Assembly (NCBI GenBank): GCA_031551485.1
Contig: JAVBNO010000065.1
Location: 1-51,003, forward strand
DNA length: 51,003 bases
From: JAVBNO01 sp031551485
Lineage (GTDB): Bacteria; Bacillota; Clostridia; Oscillospirales; Ruminococcaceae
Direction: 5' to 3'
The first letter of the stretch is position 1. Each line of letters starts with the position of its first letter. A program made the translations under genes and the position numbers. The notes under the pieces are model-generated. The model saw only the letters and a list, made by a program, of their open reading frames with translations, did no database searches and was not told the origin of the DNA. Below are positions 1 to 11,800 of this stretch, piece after piece.

Positions 1-248
1 CCGATATTAATATAGAATTGGTATAGACGTACAGCCGCTCCGGCAGGCATCTAGTTTGTCGCTTAAGCCGCGACCGGCCCATACTTTTTGACGCAAAAAG
101 TATGCAAAAACATTCTTCGGGGAAACCACATGGTTTCCCCCACCCCCATCCTTAGGGCGAGGGCATAGGTACACAGGAAACGCCCGGCTTATGGGGAGGA
201 CTGTTTTGGGTCTGATTTTGAGGTGCAAACAGCGACGAATGGAAAAAG
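1..248. repeat. Structured interspersed repeat, copy R1
   Basis: First copy of a roughly 255-bp repeat family, cut by the window start or beginning exactly there. In order it holds a GCCG/CGGC mini-hairpin (near 33-43), GTCGC-N7-GCGAC (58-74), the arm pair ATACTTTTTG/CAAAAAGTAT (about 80-103), and GGGGAAACC-ACAT-GGTTTCCCC (about 119-140). A conserved block beginning CCATCCTTAGGGCGAGGG follows. Open frames through it change frame between copies, so it is judged non-coding. It lies beyond the 3' end of the minus-strand lipoprotein gene. Confidence 0.85.
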
Positions 249-510
249 CTGATACCGATCTTGAATCAAAATACGGCAGAGGGGCAGCCGCTCCGGCGGG
301 CACTTAGCATGTCGCTTGAGCCGCGATCGGCTCATACTTTTTGGCGCAAAAAGTATGCAAAAACATTTTTAGGGGAAACCACATGGTTTCCCCTAAGCCC
401 CATCCTTAGGGCGAGGGCATAGGTGCGCGGGAAACGCTTGGGCTATGGGGAGAAGGGTTTTGGGTCTGATTTTGGGGGGCAAGCAGGGTGAAGAGGAAAA
501 AAGAACCATT
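249..510. repeat. Structured interspersed repeat, copy R2
   Basis: Tandem neighbour of R1; the distance between equivalent hairpins is 253 bp. The same hairpin series is present. The last hairpin is extended here by paired flanks (TTAGGGG...CCCCTAA), where other copies have different but also pairing flanks. It ends in a purine-rich stretch. Confidence 0.85.
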
Positions 511-512
511 TG

Positions 513-575
513 TTTTGCCCGTCTGCCGATCGCGATCGTATAAGCACCGTTTAGGCGTAGCAAATCAAAAGACTA
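513..575. repeat. Repeat-associated tail element, copy T1 (diverged)
   Basis: A segment starting TCTGCCGATCGCGATCGTAT with GTTTAGGCG downstream. It resembles segments that follow repeat copies R3 (2510-2580) and R6 (19074-19145). This is the most diverged of the three. Confidence 0.45.
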
Positions 576-581
576 TGTCGG

Positions 582-652
582 TACAAGCCTAACCACCCGC
601 ACCAGCGGGTGGTTAGGCTTGTATGGGGTCTCATTTGGGCTATGCCCAAATG
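582..652. other. Two perfect hairpins in the intergenic region
   Basis: A 19-bp perfect inverted repeat (arms 582-600 and 605-623, loop ACCA) is followed by a 9-bp one (CATTTGGGC/GCCCAAATG, 632-652). Neither has a T-run on either strand, so they are not typical intrinsic terminators. They lie between T1 and the 3' end of the lipoprotein gene. The remaining 653-719 shows nothing I can identify. Confidence 0.6.
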
Positions 653-719
653 CCTGTGCTGATTTTGTAAGGGTGGCGGGTGTTCTGCCACGCCATGGCA
701 CGCGGCATTTTTGCGCTGC

Positions 720-2105
720 TTAGGCCGTCTGGGTGCCGCCCCATTCCACAGCGGTGAAGCCCTGGCGAATAAAAGGGGAGAGGGTCTGGGGCGAAATGTC
801 TATCGGGGCGGCCAAAGGTTTCCAGGCCATGTGAATGCGCAAGAGGGAATCGGGGGCGGGGGAGATGCCCAGGCGAGCGACCTGGCCGTATTCCTCCACG
901 GAAGAAAAATGAATGAGATTATAAGCATTGTTTTGCATTTTCGGTATCCACCAGGTGATAAAGTCGTTGTACTCCCGGGGGGTAAGGCCCATGTAAGCGA
1001 GCTTGTCACGCAAAAATGCTTCGGTGTCTTGGCCTGCCACCACAAATCCGGTGTCCATGTTCCAACGGTGGGGACTTACACCCTCCCAAAAAAGATAATA
1101 GTGCTCGCTTTGATCGCCCTTGTTGATGAGCCGTCCGCCGGGATAGGCGGTGACATGCCAGCCATCGTGGTAAGCGGGATAAGTGTAGGTCATCTGGCCG
1201 TCAAACTGAAGGGTCACCGTGATATCGGTGGGGGCGGTGGGGTAGAGGTAGATGACAGGTTTGCCGGTGTAGAGGATCCAGTTTCCGTCTTCGTCAAATA
1301 TCTGCCCTGCATCCAAGGCGGCCTGAGACTGGGCGCCTATGTCGGCCAGAGACAGCAATTCCGCATCATCCAGCTTTTGATTGGTAGGCAGGAAATATTG
1401 CTGTGTTTGGTCGTCAAATAATAAACACTGCATATTTAAATTATTGAGCAGATTCACGCAGCGCACAGTTGTTTTGGCCAGGTCCAAATCGGTTTCCAGC
1501 AATTTTGTTTTTACCGCGTCGGTCATAAAAGGATAGGGAAGAAGCGGCGTCATCATAAAATCGCCGACATAAAGCATTTCAGATTCTTCGGTGGCTGTTG
1601 GATTATAGCTAATGCCTTGAAAGTAAGAGTCGCCAGCGGTGTTGGAAAGCGGGACGGTAGCCAGAATCGATTCTTCTGCGACCATGTCGGTCAGCCGCTG
1701 GCCGGCCAACATGCCTTTCACAGTCGCCTGGTATTTGTCAGGCGTTGTGCCAAATGTCACGCTGTAAACCATAAAAGGTTTTGTCGCGCACTGTACATAG
1801 TAATCCTTTTGCTCCTGGGACAAGTCGCTCCAATGATAGGCCTGTTCCGCATTGGGCGGGGGATTGTCAAGATAGGCCTTCGTTTTGGCCTGCATCTCGC
1901 TGATGACTGCCGGATCGGTGACATACAGTGAATCCTGCAGGGCAGTCCAGAGCGGGTCATCAAGGGTGGGTTTGACCAGGGCAGGCGCCGTTTCACCGGG
2001 TGATTCGGGTGAAGACGGCGCGGTGGGCACCGGGCCTTGGCACGCAACGAACGCCGCCAGCATGGCCAAAACAGTCATAAGAGAAAGCAGCGATAATTTG
2101 CGCAA
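720..2105 (-). CDS. Secreted lipoprotein with C-terminal KPVIYLYP domain, function unknown
   Basis: 461 residues. The start is a TTG with AGGAGG about 8 nt upstream. A hydrophobic signal (residues 4-21) ends in a lipobox-like AFVAC, so the mature protein probably begins at Cys22 and is lipid-anchored outside the membrane. A Pro/Ser/Thr-rich linker follows. The middle (about 45-275) matches nothing I recognise. The last 180 residues begin with KPVIYLYP and continue with YPAYHDGW, YYLFWEG, GFVV and DFITWWIPKM. I recognise this conserved block from uncharacterised clostridial proteins, without a known function. It is monocistronic, minus strand, flanked on both sides by the structured repeats. 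No enzyme motif is visible. Confidence 0.85.
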   Translation of the reverse strand: MRKLSLLSLMTVLAMLAAFVACQGPVPTAPSSPESPGETAPALVKPTLDDPLWTALQDSLYVTDPAVISEMQAKTKAYLDNPPPNAEQAYHWSDLSQEQKDYYVQCATKPFMVYSVTFGTTPDKYQATVKGMLAGQRLTDMVAEESILATVPLSNTAGDSYFQGISYNPTATEESEMLYVGDFMMTPLLPYPFMTDAVKTKLLETDLDLAKTTVRCVNLLNNLNMQCLLFDDQTQQYFLPTNQKLDDAELLSLADIGAQSQAALDAGQIFDEDGNWILYTGKPVIYLYPTAPTDITVTLQFDGQMTYTYPAYHDGWHVTAYPGGRLINKGDQSEHYYLFWEGVSPHRWNMDTGFVVAGQDTEAFLRDKLAYMGLTPREYNDFITWWIPKMQNNAYNLIHFSSVEEYGQVARLGISPAPDSLLRIHMAWKPLAAPIDISPQTLSPFIRQGFTAVEWGGTQTA

Positions 2106-2273
2106 GTGTCATTCCTCCTTACGAGTGGGCGCCTGTTTATGTTGTATTTATATTGTGTTTATATAGTGCGGTATGAAAAAGTATTTGCTGCAAAGGCCAC
2201 AAATAAAAAGAAACAAGCCGTTTCACTTTCTTTTTTTGTCTTAGAAAAATTCAGTGATGAAGAGAAAAAATCG

Positions 2274-2460
2274 ATGTCGGTATCGATATCAAATAGCAGC
2301 AAAACAGACGTGCAGTCTCTCCAGAAAAGATATAGCATATCGCTTAAGCCGCGACCGGCCCACACTTTTTGGCGCAAAAAGTATGCAAAAACATTTTTTG
2401 GGGAAACCACATGGTTTCCCCAGGCCCCCACGAACCCCCTCCACTCTCCGAGGGGAATAA
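2274..2460. repeat. Structured interspersed repeat, copy R3 (single, truncated)
   Basis: Single copy between secA and the lipoprotein gene. It keeps the central hairpins (arms ACACTTTTTG/CAAAAAGTAT with one mismatch, and TGGGGAAACC/GGTTTCCCCA). The first mini-hairpin is lost, and the part after the last hairpin is replaced by unrelated sequence. The 2106-2273 stretch before it is AT-rich with no recognisable gene. Confidence 0.8.
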
Positions 2461-2509
2461 AATGAAAAGTACATTAGACAAACCATTAGGTAGACCATTA
2501 GCACTGTAC

Positions 2510-2580
2510 ATCTGCCGGACCGTGACTGTAATCGTATCAGTGCCGTTTCGGCGTGGCGGATAAGCAAGTGTTGTGCCCGT
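2510..2580. repeat. Repeat-associated tail element, copy T2
   Basis: Segment beginning TCTGCCGGACCGTGACTGTA, with GTTTCGGCGTGGC and AAGCAAGTGTTG downstream. The copy at 19074-19145 shares TCTGCCGG, CGTGA-TGTA, GTTT-GGCG and AAGCAAG-GTTG in the same order. Confidence 0.55.
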
Positions 2581-2584
2581 TACA

Positions 2585-2615
2585 GAAAAACCACCCGCTT
2601 ATGAAGCGAGTGGTT
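2585..2615 (-). terminator. Intrinsic terminator of secA
   Basis: Read on the minus strand: stem AACCACTCGCTT / AAGCGGGTGGTT (12 positions, one mismatch), loop CAT, followed by TTTTTC. It starts about 30 nt after the secA stop codon. Confidence 0.8.
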
Positions 2616-2643
2616 CGTGACTGGTATTTTGGGTTTTATGCGT

Positions 2644-5379
<2,736 letters not shown>

Positions 5380-5500
5380 TGGCCAGCACCCCCGAATCGT
5401 AATGAGAAAATGGGATTAAACGCTGTCGCAACGCTTTTCTTATCCGCCGTTTTTTGGCGGTTTTGCCGCATGCGGACAAACAGTTTATCATCGACATCTT

Positions 5501-5529
5501 ATTGTACTCCCCTACTATTTTAAAGTCAA
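5501..5529 (-). promoter_or_regulatory. secA promoter
   Basis: On the minus strand TTGACT, 17-bp spacer, TACAAT. It lies about 120 bp upstream of the secA start. The leader contains a short CCGCC/GGCGG hairpin (5444-5460). Confidence 0.75.
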
Positions 5530-5693
5530 ACAGTTAATTGCAAATGATTTGTCAACAAAGCGTGTATTTTCTGCACTGCGCATATTTAGACAAATCTTGT
5601 ACAGATTGTATAAAGAAATGGAAAATAATGTTTTATCCGTCAAGAATTTTTTGCTTTTTCTACATATTTTATCCATATTTCAACTGGGTATCA

Positions 5694-5723
5694 TTGACAT
5701 TGTTAACCATAGAGCGATATAAT
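5694..5723 (+). promoter_or_regulatory. Promoter of the BIG2 repeat gene
   Basis: Consensus TTGACA, 18-bp spacer, TATAAT. Transcription would start near 5731, leaving a leader of about 100 nt before the ATG at 5831. The rest of 5530-5690 is AT-rich with no gene. Confidence 0.8.
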
Positions 5724-5830
5724 GAGGTCGAGAATGTTACCACAGCTGCGCACTTTTGACTTTTTTGTCAAGAAATGAAATATGTTGCCGGCCGGTATAT
5801 TCGAAGTTTTTGACGAGGAAGGGAAGAGGA

Positions 5831-8800
5831 ATGATGAAGGCAAAATTTGCCATTCTCCTGGCGGCCCTTATGATCATCTCGACATTGTCGCTTACGACGA
5901 TCTTTGCCGAGGATTTTGTTTCCAGTGAAACAGGAAACGAGGTTGCCATCGGCGCTTCAGGAGAAGAATTAGCAGAAGAGTCCGAACAGCAGGCGACGTC
6001 CCTTGACGAAGGGGACTTTGCCGCCATGGATAAACTGGCCGCCGAAAGCGAAGAGAGTGCTGCGGAGAATACCGAAGGCAGCAGCGGCGAAAATGCGGCC
6101 CCTCCTATCGCGATGTGTCTCCCCGGCACAAGTGTTAAATCGGTATGCCTCAATGTTTCTTGTGCCACCATCCGAGTAGGGGAAACATTTCAATTTGTGC
6201 CCACCATTAACCCCTCCAACGCCACCAATAAGGCAGTGAGCTGGTCGGTAAGCGACAGCAGCGTTGCCCGTATTGACGGCAACGGTTTGGCCACCGGTTT
6301 AAAAGCGGGTTGTGTGATGGTATATGTCAAGACAGCGGACGGCAATAAAACGGCCAGCGCGGTGCTGACAGTTTTGGCCAATCCCCAGACGCAATCTGTG
6401 AAAGGCGTCAGCCTGAATAAAACGACGGCGACCATCCAGGTAGGTGAGCTGTTGTATCTGCAGGCGACGATTTCGCCGTCCACCGCCACCAATAAAAATG
6501 TAACATGGTCCAGCAGCAATACCAACATCGCCACCGTCAACAGCAGCGGCAAAGTGGAAGGTATCAGAGCGGGTACCGCCTCCGTTACGGTGCGGACAGC
6601 AGATGGCGGCTATACGGCCACCTGTGTGGTTACAGTTGTTGAAAAATCGGTACAGGTGACAGGTCTTACACTGAACCCTACCCTTCTGAATATGAAAGTG
6701 GATGACACTTACACACTGATAGCGACCGTTTTACCCACAAATGCCACCAACAAGACGGTGTCATGGTCCAGCAGCGACACCAGTGTTGCCACCGTTGACC
6801 AGACCGGCAAGGTCGTGGCCAATGGGGTAGGCACCGCCTACATCGTTGTGTCAACAGCGAACGCGGCGAACATTGGCTATACAGCCACCTGTATTGTACA
6901 AGTTACCGCGAAGACAATACCGGTGACATCGGTCACAATCAACCCCACATCCGCCACAATTTTTGTAGGTGACACACAAAACTTTACGGCAACGGTGTAT
7001 CCCACCAATGCCACCAATAAAGGGGTCGTCTGGTCGGTCAGCAACCAAAGTATTGCCACCATTGACCAAAACGGCGTACTGACAGGCAAGGCGGCCGGCT
7101 ACGTCACCGTTTATGTGACAACAATGGATGGCAACAAAACGGCGTGCGCCAGCGTCACCGTGCAAGCGGCCCCCACCAAAGTAACGTCAGTTTCCCTTTG
7201 CCCCACCAGCCTGTCGATGGAAACCGGTGACACCTACCAGCTGACGGCGACGGTGCTGCCCACCAACGCCGCCAATAAAGCCGTGACGTGGACCAGCAGC
7301 AACACCAGCATTGTCACGGTCAGCTCCACCGGCCTTTTAACGGCGAAGGCGCCGGGCAATGCTGTTGTCACTGTGACAACGGCGGATGGCGGATATACGG
7401 CCACCTGCCAGGTGACGGTTACCGCCAAGAGCGTGCGCGTCATCTCTATGGCCATTAATCCCCCAAGCGCCACCATGTATGTGGGCGAGACGATGCAGTT
7501 TACCCCTGTCTTTAATCCCACCAACGCCACCAATCAGAATGTTATCTGGTCGGTAAGTTATCCCACAGTGGGTACCATTGATCAAAATGGTGTGCTGACC
7601 GCCAGAGCGGCGGGCTGCGTCACCGTATATGTGGTGTCGATGGACGGCAATCATACCGGCTACGCTTATGTAACGGTATTGCCGGCGCCCACCCGTGTAA
7701 CGGGTGTGACTCTGAACCCATCCACCCTTAATATGGAGGTGGGCGGTACCTACCAACTGAACGCCACCGTTTACCCCACCAACGCCTCCAACCGAAATGT
7801 GACCTGGGCCAGCAGCAACACCAGCATCGTTACGGTCAACAGTTCCGGCAATCTGACGGCGAAAGCAGTCGGCACTGCCACCATTACGGTGACCACTGTG
7901 GACGGCGGCTTTACCGCAACCTGTCAGGTGACGGTGGCGGCCAAAGCGGTCAGGGTAACATCGGTCAGCATTTATCCCTCTTGCGCCACCATGTATGAGG
8001 GCGAGACCTTGCAATTTACAGCCACAGTCAATCCCTCCAACGCCACCAATAAGAATGTAACCTGGTCGGTCAGCAACACTACATTGGCCACCATTGACCA
8101 AAACGGTTTGCTCACGGCCCAAAAAGCCGGCTGTGTCACGGTGTATGTGACCACTCAGGACGGCAACAGAACGGCCTGTGCCAGTGTCAGTATACTACCC
8201 AGCCCCAATCGGGTGAAAGGTGTATCACTTAATAAAACAAGTCTTGCCATGGAAGTGGGCGACACCTATCAGTTGGTCGCCACCATTACGCCCTCCAATG
8301 CGGCCAATCGAAACGTGACATGGACAAGCAGCAATTCGTCCATCGCCTCGGTCAGCAGCACAGGGGTGGTGACGGCCAAAGCAATAGGCAGCACTTACAT
8401 TACGGTGACCACCCAGGACGGCGGGTATACAGCCACCTGCCTTGTTACCGTAACAGCCAAGACAGTGCGGGTGACCGGCGTCACTTTGAATAAAACGGTA
8501 CATTCCATGTATGTGGATGACATATTGCAACTGGTTGCGACTATTTTACCTACCAATGCGACTAACCAAGCGGTTACATGGTCGAGCAGCAACACAACGA
8601 TCGCCACCGTTGACCAAAACGGGCTTGTGACCGGCAAAGGGGCGGGCGTTACCTATATTACCGTCAGAACCCAGGACGGCGGCTTTACGGCTACCTGTAC
8701 CGTAACTGTCCAGTCGCGGGGCGTGGCTGTCACATCTGTCAGCGTTAGCCCGACGACCAAAACGATGGAAGTGGGCGATGTGTATCAACTGGTTGCCACG

Positions 8801-11800
8801 GTTCTGCCTACAAATGCCACCAATCGAAATGTGACATGGTCGAGCAGCAACTCGTCCATCGCCTCGGTCAGCAGCACGGGGGTAGTGACAGCCAAAGCGG
8901 CCGGCACTGCCTACATCACTGTTACCACAGAGGATGGCGGATTTGTCGCAAGCTGCTGTATCACTGTTATTCCCAAGACGGTACGTGTGACCGGCATCAG
9001 CCTGAATCAAACGGCTTTAGGCATGGAAGTGGATGACACCTACCAGCTGGTCGCCACCATCATCCCTGCCAATGCCACCAATCGGAATGGAACCTGGACC
9101 AGCAGCAACCCCAGCATCGCCACTGTCGCGGCAGGGGTGGTTACGGCCAGAGCAGTGGGCACCACTACCATTACAGTGACCACCGCGGACGGCGGCTATA
9201 CAGCCACCTGCGTCGTGACCGTAACGACCAAAGCTGTCCGTGTGACCGGCATCAGCCTGAATCAAACAACTTTGGGCATGGAAGTGGATGATACCTACCA
9301 GTTGGTCGCCACCATCACCCCTGCCAATGCCACCAATCGGAATGTAACCTGGACCAGCAGCAACCCCAGCATCGCCACTGTGGCGGCAGGGGTGGTTACG
9401 GCCAGAGCAGTGGGTACCACTACCATTACAGTGACCACCGCGGACGGCGGCTATACAGCTACCTGCCTGGTGACCGTAACGGCCAAGACGATCCGTGTAA
9501 CCGGTGTGGCCCTAAACAAAACCAGCCTGGATCTGGAAGTGGACGGTACCTATCAACTGGTTGCGACCGTGTTGCCCACAAACGCCACCAATCGGAATGT
9601 AACCTGGGCCACCAGCAACAGCAGCATCGCCACTGTCAACAATGGCCTTATCACGGCCAAAGCGGTGGGTGTCGCCATCATCACCGTGACAACCCAGGAT
9701 GGCAATTACACTGCCACCTGCCTGGTCAATGTGGGACCCCAGACGGTGCGGACAACCGGCGTCACCCTTGACAAATCTACCTTGAGCATGGAAGTGGACG
9801 GCACCTATCAATTGGTTGCCACTGTGCTGCCCCAGAATGCCACCAATCGGAATGTAACCTGGACCACCAGCAACGGCAGCATTGCCACTGTCAACAATGG
9901 CCTTGTGACCGCCAAGGCGGTGGGCACCACTACCATCACAGTAACGACTGTCGATGGCGGTTACACAGCCACCTGCCTGGTGACCGTGTCGGCCAAGACA
10001 GTGCGTGTGACCGGCGTTACGCTCAATAAAACAACCCTTGCCATGGAGGCGAACAGCACATTCCAGTTGATTGCCACAGTGCTGCCCGCTAACGCCACCA
10101 ATCAAAATGTGAGCTGGGCCACCAACAACAGCAGCATCGCCACTGTCAGCAATGGCCTTGTGACCGCCAAAGCGGTGGGCAGCGCCATCATCACGGTGAC
10201 GACACAGGATGGCAACTATTCGGCCAGCTGCCTGGTGACGGTATCGCCCCAGACCATTAACGTGACCGGTGTCACTTTGGATAAAAACAACCTCACAATG
10301 GCAGTTGACGACATCTACCAGCTGATTGCCACCATCACACCTGCCAATGCGACCAACCAAAATGTGACCTGGTACAGCAGCAACTCCAATATCGCGACTG
10401 TCAGCACCGGTGGTGTTGTTACTGCCAAGGGCGCGGGTACAGCCACGATTACCGTCACAACCCAGGACGGTGGCTTTACCGCCAGCTGTGTTGTTACTGT
10501 AACCGCCAAGACAGTGCCAATTACCGGCATTACCATGAATATCACTTCCGCCACGGTTAGAGTCGGCGAATATTATCAGTTTAACGCCACCATTACCCCC
10601 GCCAACGCCACCAATCAAAATCTGCTATGGTGGACCGGCAATTCCGCCATTGCCACCATTGACCAGACCGGTAAGGTGAGAGGCGAAAGCGTCGGCATGG
10701 TTGTCGTGTTCGCACAGGCCCAGGACGGCAGCGGTAAATACGCCTATGCGCTCTTACAAGTACTGCCCAGCACCACGGCTGTCACCGGTGTTACCCTGAA
10801 CCAGAACACCGTCAATCTGGAAGTGGACGGCACTTATCAGCTGGTGGCCACCGTGGCCCCCGCCAATGCCACCAATCAAAATGTGACCTGGACGACCAGC
10901 AACAGCAGCATTGCCACAGTCAGCAACAATGGACTCATCACTGCCAAAGCGGTGGGTTCGGCCATCGTCACAGTGACCACCGCAGACGGCGGCTATACCG
11001 CCACCTGTCTGGTGACCGTAACGGCCAAGACAGTGCGGGTAACCGGCATCAACCTGGATCGGAGCAGCCTGACCATGGAAGTGGACAGCTACTACCAGCT
11101 GGCGGCCACCGTGCTGCCCCAGGGTGCCACCAACCAGAACGTGACCTGGACGACCAGCAACAGCAGCATTGCCACCGTTGGCAACAACGGTTTGGTGAAC
11201 GCCAAAGCGGTGGGTACCACCACCATCACGGCCAGGACGGCGGACGGTAATTATACCGCCACCTGTCTTGTCACTGTGACAGCCAAGACGGTGCCTGTCG
11301 TCGGTGTTACCCTGAACAAGAACAGCCACTCGATGGTGGTCAATGATACATACCAGTTGATTGCCACCGTGTTGCCCCAGGGCGCCACCAATCAGAATGT
11401 CACCTGGGCCAGCAGTGCCGCCAATATTGCCACGGTCAGCAGCAGCGGTCTGATTACCGCAAAAGCCCCGGGCACCGTCAATATCACGGTGACGACGGCA
11501 GACGGCAACTACACCGCCACCTGCTACGTGACCGTGACCGCCAACAATGTGCTGATCACCGATCTGAGTCTGAATATCGGCTCTAAGACGATCAACATTG
11601 GCGAGACCTACCGGTTTATTGCCGCCATTACCCCGGCCAACGCTACCAATCAAACGTTGTCATGGTGGAGCAGCAACAACAGCATTGCCACCGTTGACCA
11701 AAACGGAAACGCCACCGGCGTAAGCGCAGGTACGGTCATCATCTTTGCGCAGGCCCAGGACGGCAGCGGCAAATATGCCTATGCATTCCTCCAGGTGCTG

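Noticed and set aside
80..140. Repeat hairpins as ordinary intrinsic terminators
   Set aside because: The AT-rich stem and the GGGGAAACC stem are not followed by T-runs on the plus strand, and on the minus strand by A-runs, so they do not fit intrinsic terminators.
7..303. Open frames through repeat copies (also 2159-2431, 18512-19204, 18313-18705, 44528-45232)
   Set aside because: The same DNA block is translated in different frames in different copies, unit lengths (253, 262, 258) are not multiples of three relative to each other, and starts with ribosome binding sites are missing. The sequence is conserved as hairpins, not as codons.
711..1421. 236-codon frame opposite the lipoprotein gene
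   Set aside because: Antisense shadow of a gene with a signal peptide and conserved C-terminal domain; no RBS or recognisable product.
5756..5830. Upstream TTG start for the BIG2 gene
   Set aside because: The extra 25 residues precede a typical signal peptide and have no ribosome binding site; ATG 5831 has one.
9512..10618. Long minus-strand frames inside the BIG2 gene (also 7337-8122, 10754-11653)
   Set aside because: Product of repeated GC-rich codons; they repeat with the domain period and have no independent signals.
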